The notes: generated by a model from the letters alone, not told the origin. A stretch of 64,000 bases of DNA from Gelidibacter sediminis (GCF_004364975.1 NZ_SOBW01000008.1:1-64000), one strand, 5' to 3'. Positions 1-9,426 are shown, counted from the stretch's first letter. Made by a program: numbers and translations.

Positions 1-741
1 GCAACAGACCCAGAGTCGGATGCATTGACCTATAGCGCAATGGGACTTCCAAACGGACTCACCATAGATGCCAGTACGGGATTGATCAGCGGAACTGTCG
101 CCACGGGCAGTGCGACCAACAGTCCGTATACAGTAGAGGTTACGGTAACCGATGATGGCACGCCATCAGAGAGTACCAAGGTGACCTTTACTTGGACCGT
201 CAAAATACCTGCGGAGAATCAAGCACCAATTGCGGTTATTACGGCGAGTGAGGTTTTAGGAACGGCACCATTTAAAGTATTCTTTACAGGAAGCAGATCC
301 ACGGATGATAATGGAATCAAAAGTTACTCATGGAACTTCGGAGATGGGACCACTAGTAACGAGATGAATCCAACGCATGTGTTTGATACGCCTGGATCGT
401 ATACTGTTGAACTTACTGTTACAGATGGTTTACTTACAGACACAGCCTTTATAGTAATTACAGTAGGTGACAGAGCAGGTAAATTGAAAGCAGTTATCAA
501 ACCAAATCCAGCTAAAGGTTTTGCTAAGGTATTCATGTTAAATGCATCTACTGATGATGTTGTTGCAGGAATTAGTCTCCATGATACTGCCGGAAAATAT
601 ATAGATACCATTTCGTATCCTCCATTTGTCAATGGTCATTATTCAGTTCCTGTGTATGGATTGCAGGATGGTGTGTATTTCATAACCGTACGCATGGAAG
701 GTGATACGGTTCTTACCGTAGTCTTGGTAGTGAAGAATTAG
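1..741 (+). CDS. Secreted PKD-domain protein with T9SS type A sorting domain (5' end outside window)
   Basis: The reading frame is already open at base 1, so only the C-terminal part is seen. It begins with a putative-Ig/cadherin-like repeat (LPNGLTIDASTGLISGT), followed by a PKD domain (SYSWNFGDGTTSNEMNPTHVF, then GSYTVELTVTD). The last ~80 residues (KAVIKPNPAKG ... DGVYFITVRMEG) look like a type A sorting domain of the type IX secretion system, which directs proteins across the outer membrane in Bacteroidota. The product is therefore probably a large secreted or surface-attached protein. The catalytic or adhesive part lies upstream of the window and cannot be named. Two hairpin terminators follow the stop codon. 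Confidence 0.85.
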   Translation, partial: ATDPESDALTYSAMGLPNGLTIDASTGLISGTVATGSATNSPYTVEVTVTDDGTPSESTKVTFTWTVKIPAENQAPIAVITASEVLGTAPFKVFFTGSRSTDDNGIKSYSWNFGDGTTSNEMNPTHVFDTPGSYTVELTVTDGLLTDTAFIVITVGDRAGKLKAVIKPNPAKGFAKVFMLNASTDDVVAGISLHDTAGKYIDTISYPPFVNGHYSVPVYGLQDGVYFITVRMEGDTVLTVVLVVKN

Positions 742-756
742 AATCAATTATAGGAA

Positions 757-789
757 GGAATGACATTGCAAAATGTTATTCCTTTTTTT
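757..789 (+). terminator. Rho-independent terminator of the T9SS protein gene
   Basis: Stem GGAATGACATT / AATGTTATTCC (11 bp with one G-U pair), 4-nt loop, then seven T. It lies 15 nt after the stop codon. Confidence 0.75.
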
Positions 790-810
790 AAAGCTAATCA
801 TAGTGCAAAA

Positions 811-845
811 AAATCCCCGAATTTTATGATTCGGGGATTTTTATT
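811..845. terminator. Bidirectional terminator between T9SS gene and rho
   Basis: Perfect 11-bp stem AAATCCCCGAA / TTCGGGGATTT with an 8-nt loop. There is an A run on the left and a T run on the right, so it can end transcription from both convergent genes. It ends about 18 nt past the rho stop codon. Confidence 0.8.
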
Positions 846-862
846 ATTTATAAAACTCTGGA

Positions 863-2593
863 CTATCCATTCATAGATAATAAGAATTCTTCATTATTTC
901 TAGTTTTCTTGACTCTATCATTAATAAATTCCATAGCCTCTACAGGGTTCATATCTGCAAGATACTTGCGCATCACCCACATTCTTTGAATGGTGTTTTC
1001 ATCTAATAATAAGTCATCTCTACGCGTACTTGATGAAGTCAAATCAATAGCAGGGAAGATACGACGGTTAGAGATTTTTCGATCCAGCTGTAACTCCATA
1101 TTGCCAGTACCTTTAAATTCTTCAAAAATCACCTCGTCCATTTTAGAACCTGTTTCAGTTAATGCTGTCGCAATAATGGTAAGAGATCCACCATTTTCAA
1201 TGTTACGGGCGGCACCAAAGAAACGTTTTGGTTTATGTAACGCATTGGCATCAACACCACCACTTAATATTTTTCCTGATGCCGGTTGAACAGTATTATA
1301 AGCTCTTGCCAAACGGGTAATTGAATCTAATAATATCACCACATCATGGCCACATTCTACTAGGCGTTTTGCTTTTTCTAAAACAATATTGGCAATCTTG
1401 ACGTGCTCATGTGCTTCTTTGTCAAATGTAGAGGCAATAACTTCACCACGTACATTTCGTTGCATGTCAGTTACCTCTTCGGGACGCTCATCAATTAATA
1501 AAATCATTTGGTAAACTTCAGGATGGTTAGCTGCAATGGCATTCGCAACATCCTTAAGTAGCATTGTTTTACCTGTTTTAGGTTGTGAAACAATCATACC
1601 ACGTTGTCCTTTCCCAATGGGAGAGAACAAATCCATAATTCGGGTAGATATGGTACTTTGTCTTTCGGCAAGATTGAATTTTTCTTGTGGAAATAACGGT
1701 GTTAAGTGTTCAAAAGACACCCGATCTCTTACAACTTCGGGTTTTTGACCGTTAATTTTACTAACTTTTATTAAAGGGAAATACTTTTCACCTTCTTTAG
1801 GAGGTCTTACATGACCAAGAACAGTGTCTCCAGTTTTAAGACCAAATAATCTGATTTGTGACTGTGAAACATAAATGTCGTCAGGAGAGGATAGGTAATT
1901 GTAATCTGAGGAACGTAAAAAACCGTATCCATCTTGCATGATATCCAAAACACCTTCACTTTCGATAATCGCATCAAATTCAAAATCTGGTTCTCTGTAA
2001 CGGTTACGAGTATCCTTATTTCCGTTATTTACTTTTGACGATGCATGATTACTATTATCACGATTATTATTGTCTCTAGAGTTTGACTTGTTCCCATTAG
2101 TATCGCTAGAACGCTCTTGCCTATTATCTTTTCTTTGAGGTTTATTGGAGCTATCTTTTTCTTTTTGGGGATGTTGCTTTTTATCTCTATGCTCTACCTT
2201 TTTTGGATTAGATGCATCCCTTTTAGCTGATTTTGCAGTTTCAGAGTGAGATATGCCTTCTGGAGTGGTGGCCTTAGGGGCCGGTTTTTTAGCTTCAGCT
2301 TTAGACTCCGGCAATTCCATTTTTTGTTGGGATTGGTCAACAGCAGGTTTTTTTTCAACACGCTCTCTTTTCTTTTTAGGAGGTGTTTTAGCTGTTTTAG
2401 GAGTCTCAGATTTAACGTCGGCAGGAGCAGCAATTTCTGTTTTCACTACATCCGGATTTGCAGCTTGTAAATCTAGAATTTGATAAACTAAATCTAATTT
2501 TTTGAGTGTACGGTATTTGGGTACATTAAGTTTTTGAGCTATTTCTTGTAAATCAGAAAGCTTCTTTTCTTTTAATTGCGAAATTTCAAACAT
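863..2593 (-). CDS. rho: Transcription termination factor Rho with long disordered insert
   Basis: Hexameric RNA-dependent ATPase that ends transcription. Residues ~1-45 form the Rho N-terminal helical domain. Residues ~55-205 are a low-complexity stretch rich in K, N, S, D, R and Q. Residues ~208-285 are the cold-shock-like RNA-binding domain ([15 protein letters not shown]). The rest is the RecA-like ATPase with Walker A SQPKTGKT (~335-342), Walker [17 protein letters not shown], and the R/Q-loop region. At 576 residues it is ~155 longer than E. coli Rho, and the insert explains the difference. Long disordered inserts in Rho are known in Bacteroidota. Start ATG is clear; there is no Shine-Dalgarno site. 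Confidence 0.97.
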   Translation of the reverse strand: MFEISQLKEKKLSDLQEIAQKLNVPKYRTLKKLDLVYQILDLQAANPDVVKTEIAAPADVKSETPKTAKTPPKKKRERVEKKPAVDQSQQKMELPESKAEAKKPAPKATTPEGISHSETAKSAKRDASNPKKVEHRDKKQHPQKEKDSSNKPQRKDNRQERSSDTNGNKSNSRDNNNRDNSNHASSKVNNGNKDTRNRYREPDFEFDAIIESEGVLDIMQDGYGFLRSSDYNYLSSPDDIYVSQSQIRLFGLKTGDTVLGHVRPPKEGEKYFPLIKVSKINGQKPEVVRDRVSFEHLTPLFPQEKFNLAERQSTISTRIMDLFSPIGKGQRGMIVSQPKTGKTMLLKDVANAIAANHPEVYQMILLIDERPEEVTDMQRNVRGEVIASTFDKEAHEHVKIANIVLEKAKRLVECGHDVVILLDSITRLARAYNTVQPASGKILSGGVDANALHKPKRFFGAARNIENGGSLTIIATALTETGSKMDEVIFEEFKGTGNMELQLDRKISNRRIFPAIDLTSSSTRRDDLLLDENTIQRMWVMRKYLADMNPVEAMEFINDRVKKTRNNEEFLLSMNG

Positions 2594-2782
2594 GTATGTT
2601 TATGAATATTATTATAAAATTGAAATTGGATTAGTTCCGAACCTTAGTTTAGAATTAAGAAGAGGAAAAATCGAATGTAATTTTTGAAGATTTAACACCC
2701 TATCACTCTGCGAGTAACGGAATGTTATTGCAATAATACAATTTTATTTTAAAAATTACAGTATGATTTAAAAAGAAACTAT

Positions 2783-2790
2783 TAATTTTG
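2783..2790 (+). promoter_or_regulatory. Candidate -7 box of the DUF4293 gene
   Basis: TAATTTTG matches the Bacteroidota primary-sigma -7 consensus TAnnTTTG and lies 25 nt before the chosen ATG. I see no good -33 TTTG at 19-21 bp, so this is tentative. Confidence 0.35.
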
Positions 2791-2814
2791 AGCGTTAAAT
2801 TTATTGAATTAATC

Positions 2815-3225
2815 ATGTTACAACGCATTCAAACCATATATTTACTCATAGCAGCCCTATTTTCATGCGGCCTGATATTTGTATTCCATTTGTGGACCAA
2901 TACTGAAGATGTACTTGTTTATGCCAAAGATGAAATGTTGTATTTGGCTATGTTTTTTGGATCAGCTGCCTTATCTTTGATTTCAATATTTAATTATCAA
3001 AATAGAAAGTTCCAATTTGTGCTGGGACGACTCAATATCATATTAAACTTTATTTTATTAGGGCTATTTGTATATCAATTGCTAATGGCGCCTGGAGAAA
3101 GTCAAATTTCCGAGAAAGGCGTTGGGATCTTTATTCCTATTTTTTCTATCGTATTTTTGGTGTTAGCCAATAAGGCCATAAAAAAGGATGAAGATCTTGT
3201 AAAATCTGTCGATAGATTGCGATAA
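2815..3225 (+). CDS. DUF4293 family membrane protein
   Basis: A protein of 136 residues with four predicted transmembrane segments (starting IYLLIAALFSCGLIFVF; then MLYLAMFFGSAALSLISIF, IILNFILLGLFVYQLL and GIFIPIFSIVFLVLANKAI). It ends in a charged tail DEDLVKSVDRLR typical of the DUF4293 family, which is widespread in Bacteroidetes and of unknown function. I chose the ATG at 2815 (MLQRIQTIY) over an in-frame TTG at 2788, because the family begins there and a -7 promoter-like box overlaps the TTG. It stands next to rho, divergently transcribed. A terminator follows at once. Confidence 0.8.
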   Translation: MLQRIQTIYLLIAALFSCGLIFVFHLWTNTEDVLVYAKDEMLYLAMFFGSAALSLISIFNYQNRKFQFVLGRLNIILNFILLGLFVYQLLMAPGESQISEKGVGIFIPIFSIVFLVLANKAIKKDEDLVKSVDRLR

Positions 3226-3253
3226 ACCTTATATCTTAATTTTTTTAGTGCGT

Positions 3254-3283
3254 AAACCCGAGGTGAAGATCTCGGGTTTTTTT
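3254..3283 (+). terminator. Terminator of DUF4293 gene
   Basis: Stem AAACCCGAG / CTCGGGTTT with 8-nt loop and a run of seven T, 28 nt after the stop codon. Confidence 0.8.
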
Positions 3284-3300
3284 AGTGAAACCCAACACCC

Positions 3301-3562
3301 AAAAGCCGAAGGCGCATTGGGTTTTGTTGGTTGAACTATCCCGCTGAAAAGCGGGATCTCATTAATAATATAACCATTTCCAAAAGCCGAAGGCGCATTG
3401 GGTTTTGTTGGTTGAACCTGTCTGCCGACAGGGAGGCTATCCCGCTGAAAAGCGGGATCTCTTCAATAGCCTCATGGTTGTAAAAACCGAAAGCGCATTG
3501 GGTGCTGTTGCTTGGACTATAGCGATTAAATGTCGGATTTCTTCAACAGTATAACCATTTTT
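3301..3562. repeat. Three tandem copies of a palindromic intergenic repeat, decaying
   Basis: Three copies of an ~80-bp unit start near 3301, 3382 and 3482. Copies 1 and 2 share AAAAGCCGAAGGCGCATTGG followed by GTTTTGTTGGTTGAAC and a perfect 8-bp hairpin ATCCCGCT-GAAA-AGCGGGAT (3338-3357 and 3439-3458). Copy 2 has a ~20-bp insert with its own hairpin (CTGTC/GACAG, about 3418-3431). Copy 3 keeps the outline (CCGAAAGCGCATTGGGTGCTG), but its hairpin has decayed. All three end near an AACCATTT or ATGGTT-like tail. No convincing protein is encoded. The 464-bp gap 3226-3689 holds only the upstream terminator, this array and ~130 bp of AT-rich DNA. Confidence 0.75.
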
Positions 3563-3689
3563 ACGAAGATAAATAAATAGTGGGCTGATTGCATAAAACA
3601 CCTTGTTAATGCGTACTTTATCACAACTTAGTAATTACCAAAACATTAGGTATTTATTAATCAAAAATAATAGTAAGAAAAAATTCGCC

Positions 3690-4181
3690 CTACTTTTTAA
3701 ATTCAATCACCTCTAAGTTATCAATCTTACTCTCATCAATGGTAAAACGAAGCATAGTCCTTACAGTATGAAAACCGTGTTTTCCTATAGCTCCAGGGTT
3801 CATGTGTAGAAGATTTAATTTTTTGTCAGGCATGACTTTCAAAATATGGGAGTGTCCACAAATAAACAGCTTTGGTGGGTTTTTATAGAGCAATTCCCTA
3901 ACCCTATTATTGTACTTGCCCGGATAGCCACCTATATGTGTTATAAAAACATCTACGTTTTCGCACATAAATCTGTTATTTTCACTGAATTCCTTACGGG
4001 CATCGGTGCCATCTATGTTGCCATAAACAGCTCTAAGAGGTTTTAGTTTTTTAATGGTATCTGTTACTGTTAAGTCGCCAATGTCTCCAGCGTGCCATAC
4101 TTCATCGGCTGCTTTTACATGCTTTATAATGGCCTCATCAATGTAGCTATGCGTATCTGAAAGAAGTAGGATTTTTTTCAA
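3690..4181 (-). CDS. YfcE/MJ0936-family metallophosphoesterase
   Basis: Small calcineurin-like phosphodiesterase of 163 residues. The metal-binding signature is complete: D9 and H11 (SDTHSYID), D33 (AGDIGD), N55 (YGNID), H82 (ITHIGG), H110 and H112 (CGHSH). These residues would hold a two-metal centre that hydrolyses phosphodiesters. The physiological substrate is not predictable. No signal peptide is seen, so it is cytoplasmic. It is divergent from truA with a 156-bp gap. Confidence 0.88.
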   Translation of the reverse strand: MKKILLLSDTHSYIDEAIIKHVKAADEVWHAGDIGDLTVTDTIKKLKPLRAVYGNIDGTDARKEFSENNRFMCENVDVFITHIGGYPGKYNNRVRELLYKNPPKLFICGHSHILKVMPDKKLNLLHMNPGAIGKHGFHTVRTMLRFTIDESKIDNLEVIEFKK

Positions 4182-4259
4182 GCTGAATTATTTTAATAAG
4201 ATTTATGTAATGATCAAGAGGTTTCTGAAAGCTCTGGGCTTTTAAAACGGAATTCTCGT

Positions 4260-4267
4260 TATCTTTG
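4260..4267 (+). promoter_or_regulatory. Candidate -7 box for truA operon
   Basis: TATCTTTG followed by CAAC is an exact TAnnTTTG match, 70 nt before the truA ATG. The -33 region is poor. Confidence 0.45.
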
Positions 4268-4337
4268 CAACTCACAAAATTAGTGATAAAGACATAAACT
4301 TGAACTCTGTTTCAATTAAGATGCATGAAAAGCATTT

Positions 4338-5126
4338 ATGTCAGATATTAAACTATCAAAATCTACCACAGTCACATTGAGATATTTTATCGAATTGTCA
4401 TATAACGGGAAAGCCTATCATGGCTGGCAAAATCAGCCTAATGCCATTTCAGTGCAACAGGTTATAGAGCATGCTTTATCAACTTTATTGAGAACATCTA
4501 TAAGAATAATGGGTGCTGGACGAACAGATGCAGGTGTCCATGCTTCTCAAATGTATGCTCATTTTGATGTGGACGAACCAGTGGATGTAGAGATCCTTAT
4601 TTTTAAGATTAATTGGTTTTTACCGCATGATATCGCTATCCACCGAATCTTTAGAGTAAAAGATAAAGCCCATGCTAGGTTTAATGCTTTAAGTAGAACA
4701 TATAATTACCGAATTTCTAATACAAAAAATGTATTTACCCATGATTTTGCTTACAAAATCCATTTGTCTTTAGATCTGGATAAAATGAATGAGGCCTGCA
4801 CTATCTTATTGCAGTATAAAGACTTTCAATGCTTTTCGAAAAGTAATACAGACGTAAAAACGTATTATTGTGATATTAAAGAAGCCAGATGGGTGTTAAA
4901 TGGGACGGAATTGACTTTTATCATTACTGCCGACCGATTTTTAAGAAATATGGTGCGTGCCATTGTGGGCACTATGGTCAATATTGGGTTAGGTAAAATG
5001 GAAGTTGCACAATTACATGACATCATCAAATCTAAAAATAGAGGCGAAGCTGGCTTTTCAGTTCCTGCTCAAGGATTATATTTAACAAATATTCAATATC
5101 CCAACACTATTTATAACGTAGAATAA
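4338..5126 (+). CDS. truA: tRNA pseudouridine(38-40) synthase TruA
   Basis: Converts uridines 38-40 of the tRNA anticodon arm to pseudouridine. At 262 residues it has the usual family length. The catalytic aspartate is D64 in GAGRTDAGVHA. The family start (RYFIELSYNGKAYHGWQNQ) and the C-terminal block (RFLRNMVRAIVGTMVNIG ... GEAGFSVPAQGLYL) are present. It is followed by an ABC exporter gene only 4 nt downstream, so the two are likely co-transcribed. Confidence 0.95.
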   Translation: MSDIKLSKSTTVTLRYFIELSYNGKAYHGWQNQPNAISVQQVIEHALSTLLRTSIRIMGAGRTDAGVHASQMYAHFDVDEPVDVEILIFKINWFLPHDIAIHRIFRVKDKAHARFNALSRTYNYRISNTKNVFTHDFAYKIHLSLDLDKMNEACTILLQYKDFQCFSKSNTDVKTYYCDIKEARWVLNGTELTFIITADRFLRNMVRAIVGTMVNIGLGKMEVAQLHDIIKSKNRGEAGFSVPAQGLYLTNIQYPNTIYNVE

Positions 5127-5130
5127 GATT

Positions 5131-6900
5131 ATGAGTGCCAAAAAGAAAACTAAAGTTTATGATGTGGGCTTGTTTAAGCGTTTGATGCAATACATCAAAC
5201 CATATAAATTCGTGTTTACACTTACTTTGTTGTTTGTTACGGGACTAGCTGTTTTTGGTGCCCTTAGACCTTATGTTTTACAGCAAGCCATTGACAATCA
5301 TATAGAACTCCAACATTATGATGGGTTTTTGTTTTACATCATCTTAATGATTGTATTATTGATTTTAGAGGTGGTATGCCAATTGCTATTTATCTATAAT
5401 TCTAGTTGGTTGGGCCAATCTGTGGTTAAAGACATCAGGGTGAAACTGTTTAAGCATATTATGAGTTTCAAAATGAAATATTTTGATAATTCTTCTGTTG
5501 GAGTTTTAATTACAAGAACTGTAACGGATATGGAACGTATTTCAGATATCTTTGGGGAGGGGCTTTTTATGATCTTCAGTGACATGCTCAAGATGTTGGT
5601 AGTGGGCGGTGTAATGTTATGGATGAATTGGAAACTTGCTTTAATGGTATTTACAACGTTACCACTTGTGCTTTTCGCTACTAAAATCTTTCAAAAGTAT
5701 ATGAAGATTGCTTTTGAAGATGTTCGTAATGAGGTTTCTAATCTTAATTCCTTTGTCCAGGAACGCGTTACAGGAATGAAAATATTACAGTTGTTTACAA
5801 GAGAAGAAACTGAATATCGTAAATTTAAGGAAATTAACGCACGCCATAAAAAAGGGTGGTTAAAGACAGTGTGGTATAATTCTGTATTTTTTCCTATTGC
5901 AGAATTTTTATCGTCGCTTACTTTAGGACTTGTGGTATGGTATGGCGGACTAAATATTTTGTCGGATGATTTAGCATCTCAAGGTGATTTGTTTGCTTTT
6001 ATTATGATGATTCCTATGTTATTTAGACCCCTAAACCAAATTGCAAATCGTTTTAACACCTTACAAATGGGAATTGTTGCAGCCAATCGGGTGTTTGATG
6101 TTTTGGATACGACATCTCAAATAGACGACGTAGGTACTATTGAAGCAGCACATTTTGAAGGGAATATCAAATTTGAAAATGTTCACTTTTCATATATTGA
6201 TGACGAAGAGGTATTAAAAGGCATCTCATTTGATGTAAAGTCAGGTCAAACTATCGCTATTGTGGGTGCTACTGGAGCAGGGAAGTCTACGATAATTAAT
6301 TTGCTCAACCGTTTTTATGACATTCAAAAAGGAACAATTTATGTGGATGGTGTCAATATTAAGGAGATGACTTTAATTTCATTGAGGGCGCAGATTGCAG
6401 TGGTGCTTCAGGATGTTTTTCTCTTTGCGGATACGATCATGAATAATATCACGCTCAACAATCCGGATATTACAGAGGCTCAAGTTAAGCAAGCGGCTAA
6501 AGACATTGGAATTGATGAATTTATAATGAGCCTACCGCAAGGCTATGATTATAATGTAAAGGAACGCGGCGTTATGCTGTCTTCAGGGCAACGTCAATTA
6601 ATTTCCTTTTTGAGGGCTTATGTAACCAATCCGAGTATTTTAATATTAGATGAGGCAACGTCTTCAGTAGATTCTTATTCAGAACATTTAATGCAAGTAG
6701 CTACTGAAAAAATTACAAAGGGCAGAACCTCTATTGTAATTGCACACCGTTTGGCAACAATTCAGAAGGCCGATCGAATTATTGTGATGGACTCAGGACG
6801 TATCGTAGAACAGGGAACACACCAGGAGTTACTTCAAAATATTGATGGGTACTATAAAAATTTATACGAAGTACAGTTCTTAAAAGCTAAAACAGCTTAA
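5131..6900 (+). CDS. ABC transporter, fused permease and ATPase (exporter)
   Basis: Half-transporter of 589 residues, MdlB/MsbA-like. Residues ~1-320 form a six-helix type-1 exporter membrane domain (starting near YKFVFTLTLLFVTGLAVFGAL). The ATPase domain has Walker A VGATGAGKST (~378-387), signature LSSGQRQ (~483), Walker B ILILDEATS (~503-511) and the switch histidine in IVIAHRLAT. It would work as a dimer in the inner membrane. The substrate (lipid, peptide or drug) cannot be read from the sequence. It directly follows truA, a common pairing in flavobacteria. Confidence 0.92.
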   Translation: MSAKKKTKVYDVGLFKRLMQYIKPYKFVFTLTLLFVTGLAVFGALRPYVLQQAIDNHIELQHYDGFLFYIILMIVLLILEVVCQLLFIYNSSWLGQSVVKDIRVKLFKHIMSFKMKYFDNSSVGVLITRTVTDMERISDIFGEGLFMIFSDMLKMLVVGGVMLWMNWKLALMVFTTLPLVLFATKIFQKYMKIAFEDVRNEVSNLNSFVQERVTGMKILQLFTREETEYRKFKEINARHKKGWLKTVWYNSVFFPIAEFLSSLTLGLVVWYGGLNILSDDLASQGDLFAFIMMIPMLFRPLNQIANRFNTLQMGIVAANRVFDVLDTTSQIDDVGTIEAAHFEGNIKFENVHFSYIDDEEVLKGISFDVKSGQTIAIVGATGAGKSTIINLLNRFYDIQKGTIYVDGVNIKEMTLISLRAQIAVVLQDVFLFADTIMNNITLNNPDITEAQVKQAAKDIGIDEFIMSLPQGYDYNVKERGVMLSSGQRQLISFLRAYVTNPSILILDEATSSVDSYSEHLMQVATEKITKGRTSIVIAHRLATIQKADRIIVMDSGRIVEQGTHQELLQNIDGYYKNLYEVQFLKAKTA

Positions 6901-6933
6901 ATTGAATTGTGATTCTGAGACCTAAAAGCTATT

Positions 6934-7716
6934 TTAAGCCAAGTCCTTTTTAATCATCATAATCAGCTCGTCATTATCTTTAAACATGATAAATTCACCA
7001 TTTTTGATATAGCTAATTTGCCCTGTTTCCTCACTCACCACAATCGCTAAAGCATCCGTTTTTTCAGTTATACCCACCGCAGCCCTGTGTCGTAATCCAA
7101 AACGTAACGGAATATTTCGCTCATTACTGACAGGAAGAATGACACGAGTTGCCTTAACAATATTATTGGCAATTACAATGGCGCCATCATGTAGAGGACT
7201 ATTTTTAAAAAATATACTTTCAATAATGGGTTGGGTCACTCCAATATTCATGGCGTCACCAGAGCTGGTTAAAAAATCGAGATTATTGCTGCGTTCTAAG
7301 ACTATTAAGGCTCCAGTTCTAGTGGAAGCCATTTTTTGGCAAGCAGAAATGAGTACGTCAACATCGGTTTGAACTTGTTCTTCAGTTTTTAAGAAATTAA
7401 GATGTCTCAAAAATTTTCGCTTATTGCCAAAATTAGTAGAACCTACCATTAATAAAAACTTGCGTATTTCTGGTTGAAAAACAACAATCAAAGCAATAAT
7501 ACCCACATCCATAAATCCATTAAAAATGGTGCTCAATAGGCCCATTTTTAAAAATGTAGTCAATTTCCAAACAAAATAAATAATAATGATGCCAATAAAG
7601 ATGTTGATGGCAACGGTACCCTTTATAAGTTTGTAAACGTAATATAATAGTATGGCAACTAGGAATACGTCTATAAAATCTATGATGCCGAAATCCCAAA
7701 ATTTAAGTTGATCCAA
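6934..7716 (-). CDS. cdaA: Diadenylate cyclase CdaA (c-di-AMP synthase), TTG start
   Basis: Makes cyclic di-AMP from two ATP. Three N-terminal transmembrane helices (~14-80) precede a DAC domain with both hallmark motifs: DGA at 177-179 (SPLHDGAIVI) and RHR at 209-211 (FGLRHRAAVGITE). Its 260 residues match the family. The start codon is TTG (7714-7716): an in-frame stop lies just upstream, no upstream ATG is possible, and the N-terminus (KFWDFGIIDFIDVFLV) fits the family. It is the last gene of the folP-lipoprotein-cdaA cluster. c-di-AMP usually controls potassium and turgor and cell-wall homeostasis. Confidence 0.93.
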   Translation of the reverse strand: MDQLKFWDFGIIDFIDVFLVAILLYYVYKLIKGTVAINIFIGIIIIYFVWKLTTFLKMGLLSTIFNGFMDVGIIALIVVFQPEIRKFLLMVGSTNFGNKRKFLRHLNFLKTEEQVQTDVDVLISACQKMASTRTGALIVLERSNNLDFLTSSGDAMNIGVTQPIIESIFFKNSPLHDGAIVIANNIVKATRVILPVSNERNIPLRFGLRHRAAVGITEKTDALAIVVSEETGQISYIKNGEFIMFKDNDELIMMIKKDLA

Positions 7717-7751
7717 TCCTGATGTGTTTTTGTAAAATTAGAAAAATATGA

Positions 7752-8429
7752 TTAATAAATAAATTCGTTAGTATTGACGGTAATTTTGGATGAATCAATT
7801 TGAGACAACACTGATTTTAAAGAAATATAATCCTGAAAAGTTAATTTATCTTTGATGTTTAGATAAATTTCATACTGCATTTGATTTGCTAGATCTTCTA
7901 AATCCTTTTGCACGCTATAAAGTGTAGAATTTTTTAAAATAGAATCTTTTAAGATTGTCACTAATTTTATATCTGATGGACTACTAAAATCCAATATGAT
8001 TTTGCGCTCTCTAGGGTTGTTATAATCTGGCGTAACATTAGGTGATACGTAATTGATTTTATATATCACATCAGTAAACTCTATAAAGCCGAGGTTTTTA
8101 ATGCTGGTGTCATTACAGGTATAATAATTTTTTGCGGTTTCATTTTTATGGTCTGCATTCCGTTTTTTATTTTGTAACAAAATAATTTTTGGGATGGCCT
8201 GCTTTAAAGTGAGTCGTTTGTCAACATTTACCAACCAATTGGTCGTACTAATTAAATTGCCTCTATTTAAATCTGTACTGTCATTTTTGGTTTTATCGTA
8301 AAATAAATAGGCTGGAGAAACGTCAGTAACTTTGGTTATTTTCGCATTGGTTATTTCGGGTAACAATACCGATTTTTCTTTAGAACAAGAAAACGTTAAC
8401 ACCAGTAAACTGAGTAAGAGATGTTTCAT
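7752..8429 (-). CDS. Predicted lipoprotein, unknown function
   Basis: A protein of 225 residues with a lipoprotein signal peptide (MKHLLLSLLVLTFSC, lipid-modified C15). I do not recognise the mature part: it is lysine/asparagine/aspartate-rich with no clear catalytic motif. It starts only 3 nt after the folP stop and ends 35 nt before the cdaA start, so it is probably co-transcribed with both. Position alone suggests a link to the cell envelope or c-di-AMP signalling, but nothing in the sequence proves it. Confidence 0.75.
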   Translation of the reverse strand: MKHLLLSLLVLTFSCSKEKSVLLPEITNAKITKVTDVSPAYLFYDKTKNDSTDLNRGNLISTTNWLVNVDKRLTLKQAIPKIILLQNKKRNADHKNETAKNYYTCNDTSIKNLGFIEFTDVIYKINYVSPNVTPDYNNPRERKIILDFSSPSDIKLVTILKDSILKNSTLYSVQKDLEDLANQMQYEIYLNIKDKLTFQDYISLKSVLSQIDSSKITVNTNEFIY

Positions 8430-8432
8430 GAC

Positions 8433-9257
8433 TTAAGTTTTTATTTGCTGTGTAAGTTGAATGCATTCCATGGCTTCCTTAACATCATGCACCCGTAGGA
8501 TGGAGGCGCCTTGTTGCAGTGCCATGGTATTTAAAACAGTAGTGCCATTTAAAGCTTCAGATGGAGAAGCCTCTAATAGTTTATAAATCATAGATTTTCT
8601 TGATATGCCAACTAAGACAGGTTTGTCTAACCTTTTAAATGCATTTAAAAGCTTCAACAATTCATAATTTTGCGCAATCGTTTTTGAAAACCCGAACCCA
8701 GGATCTACAATAATATCCACAAGGCCTAATGCCCGCGCCGCAGCAATTCGTTCAGAAAAATATAACAAAATGTCTTTAATCAGGTGATCATAGGTAACTT
8801 GTTGCTGCATATTTTGTGGCGTTCCTTTCATGTGCATCATAACATAAGGTACTTTAAGTTTCGCAACAGTTTCCAACATAGTATCGTCCATTTTTCCGGC
8901 CGAAATATCATTGATCATACACGCCCCAGCAGCAATAGATTGTTTGGCTACTTCACTTCTAAACGTGTCGATGGATATGAGAATATCAGGAAAGGTTTGA
9001 GTCAATAACTTTAAAATGGGGAGCAAACGCTGTAATTCTTCTGCCTCGCTGATGTGCGTCGCACTAGGTCTTGAACTGTAAGCGCCAATATCAATAAAAG
9101 TGGCGCCATCATTCAGCATTTTTTCAACGTGCTTCAAAATAACCGCGTCTTTAGTATTAACGCCGCCATCATAAAAAGAATCAGGAGTTAGATTTAATAT
9201 TCCCATAACTTTGGGAATGGTTAAATCAATAAGTTCTCCTTTGCAATTAATGGTCAT
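8433..9257 (-). CDS. folP: Dihydropteroate synthase
   Basis: Joins para-aminobenzoate to 6-hydroxymethyl-dihydropterin pyrophosphate in folate synthesis; this is the sulfonamide target. Length is 274 residues. Conserved blocks: PKVMGILNLTPDSFYDGG (~15-32), ATFIDIGAYSSRP, the pterin-binding DPGFGFSKT, the PABA-loop/lysine region VLVGISRKS, and a C-terminal RVHDV. First gene of a minus-strand cluster with a lipoprotein and cdaA. The folP-cdaA association is common in Bacteroidetes. Confidence 0.95.
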   Translation of the reverse strand: MTINCKGELIDLTIPKVMGILNLTPDSFYDGGVNTKDAVILKHVEKMLNDGATFIDIGAYSSRPSATHISEAEELQRLLPILKLLTQTFPDILISIDTFRSEVAKQSIAAGACMINDISAGKMDDTMLETVAKLKVPYVMMHMKGTPQNMQQQVTYDHLIKDILLYFSERIAAARALGLVDIIVDPGFGFSKTIAQNYELLKLLNAFKRLDKPVLVGISRKSMIYKLLEASPSEALNGTTVLNTMALQQGASILRVHDVKEAMECIQLTQQIKT

Positions 9258-9426
9258 TTTTGTTTTTTTTCTGCGAAATTATCTATGGTTTCTACAATTT
9301 GAGTTTATCCCGGAAATGTAATACTTGGGTTTTATGCTCTATAAAACCATACATTCGTCTATTCGTGGCTATTCGTTTTGAACTTTGAACAATTTAAGCG
9401 AAATTTACGCAAAATTACCAGTTTCT

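Noticed and set aside
3301-3562. CRISPR array
   Set aside because: Only three units, no uniform short repeats with unique spacers, units are decaying, and no cas genes are present.
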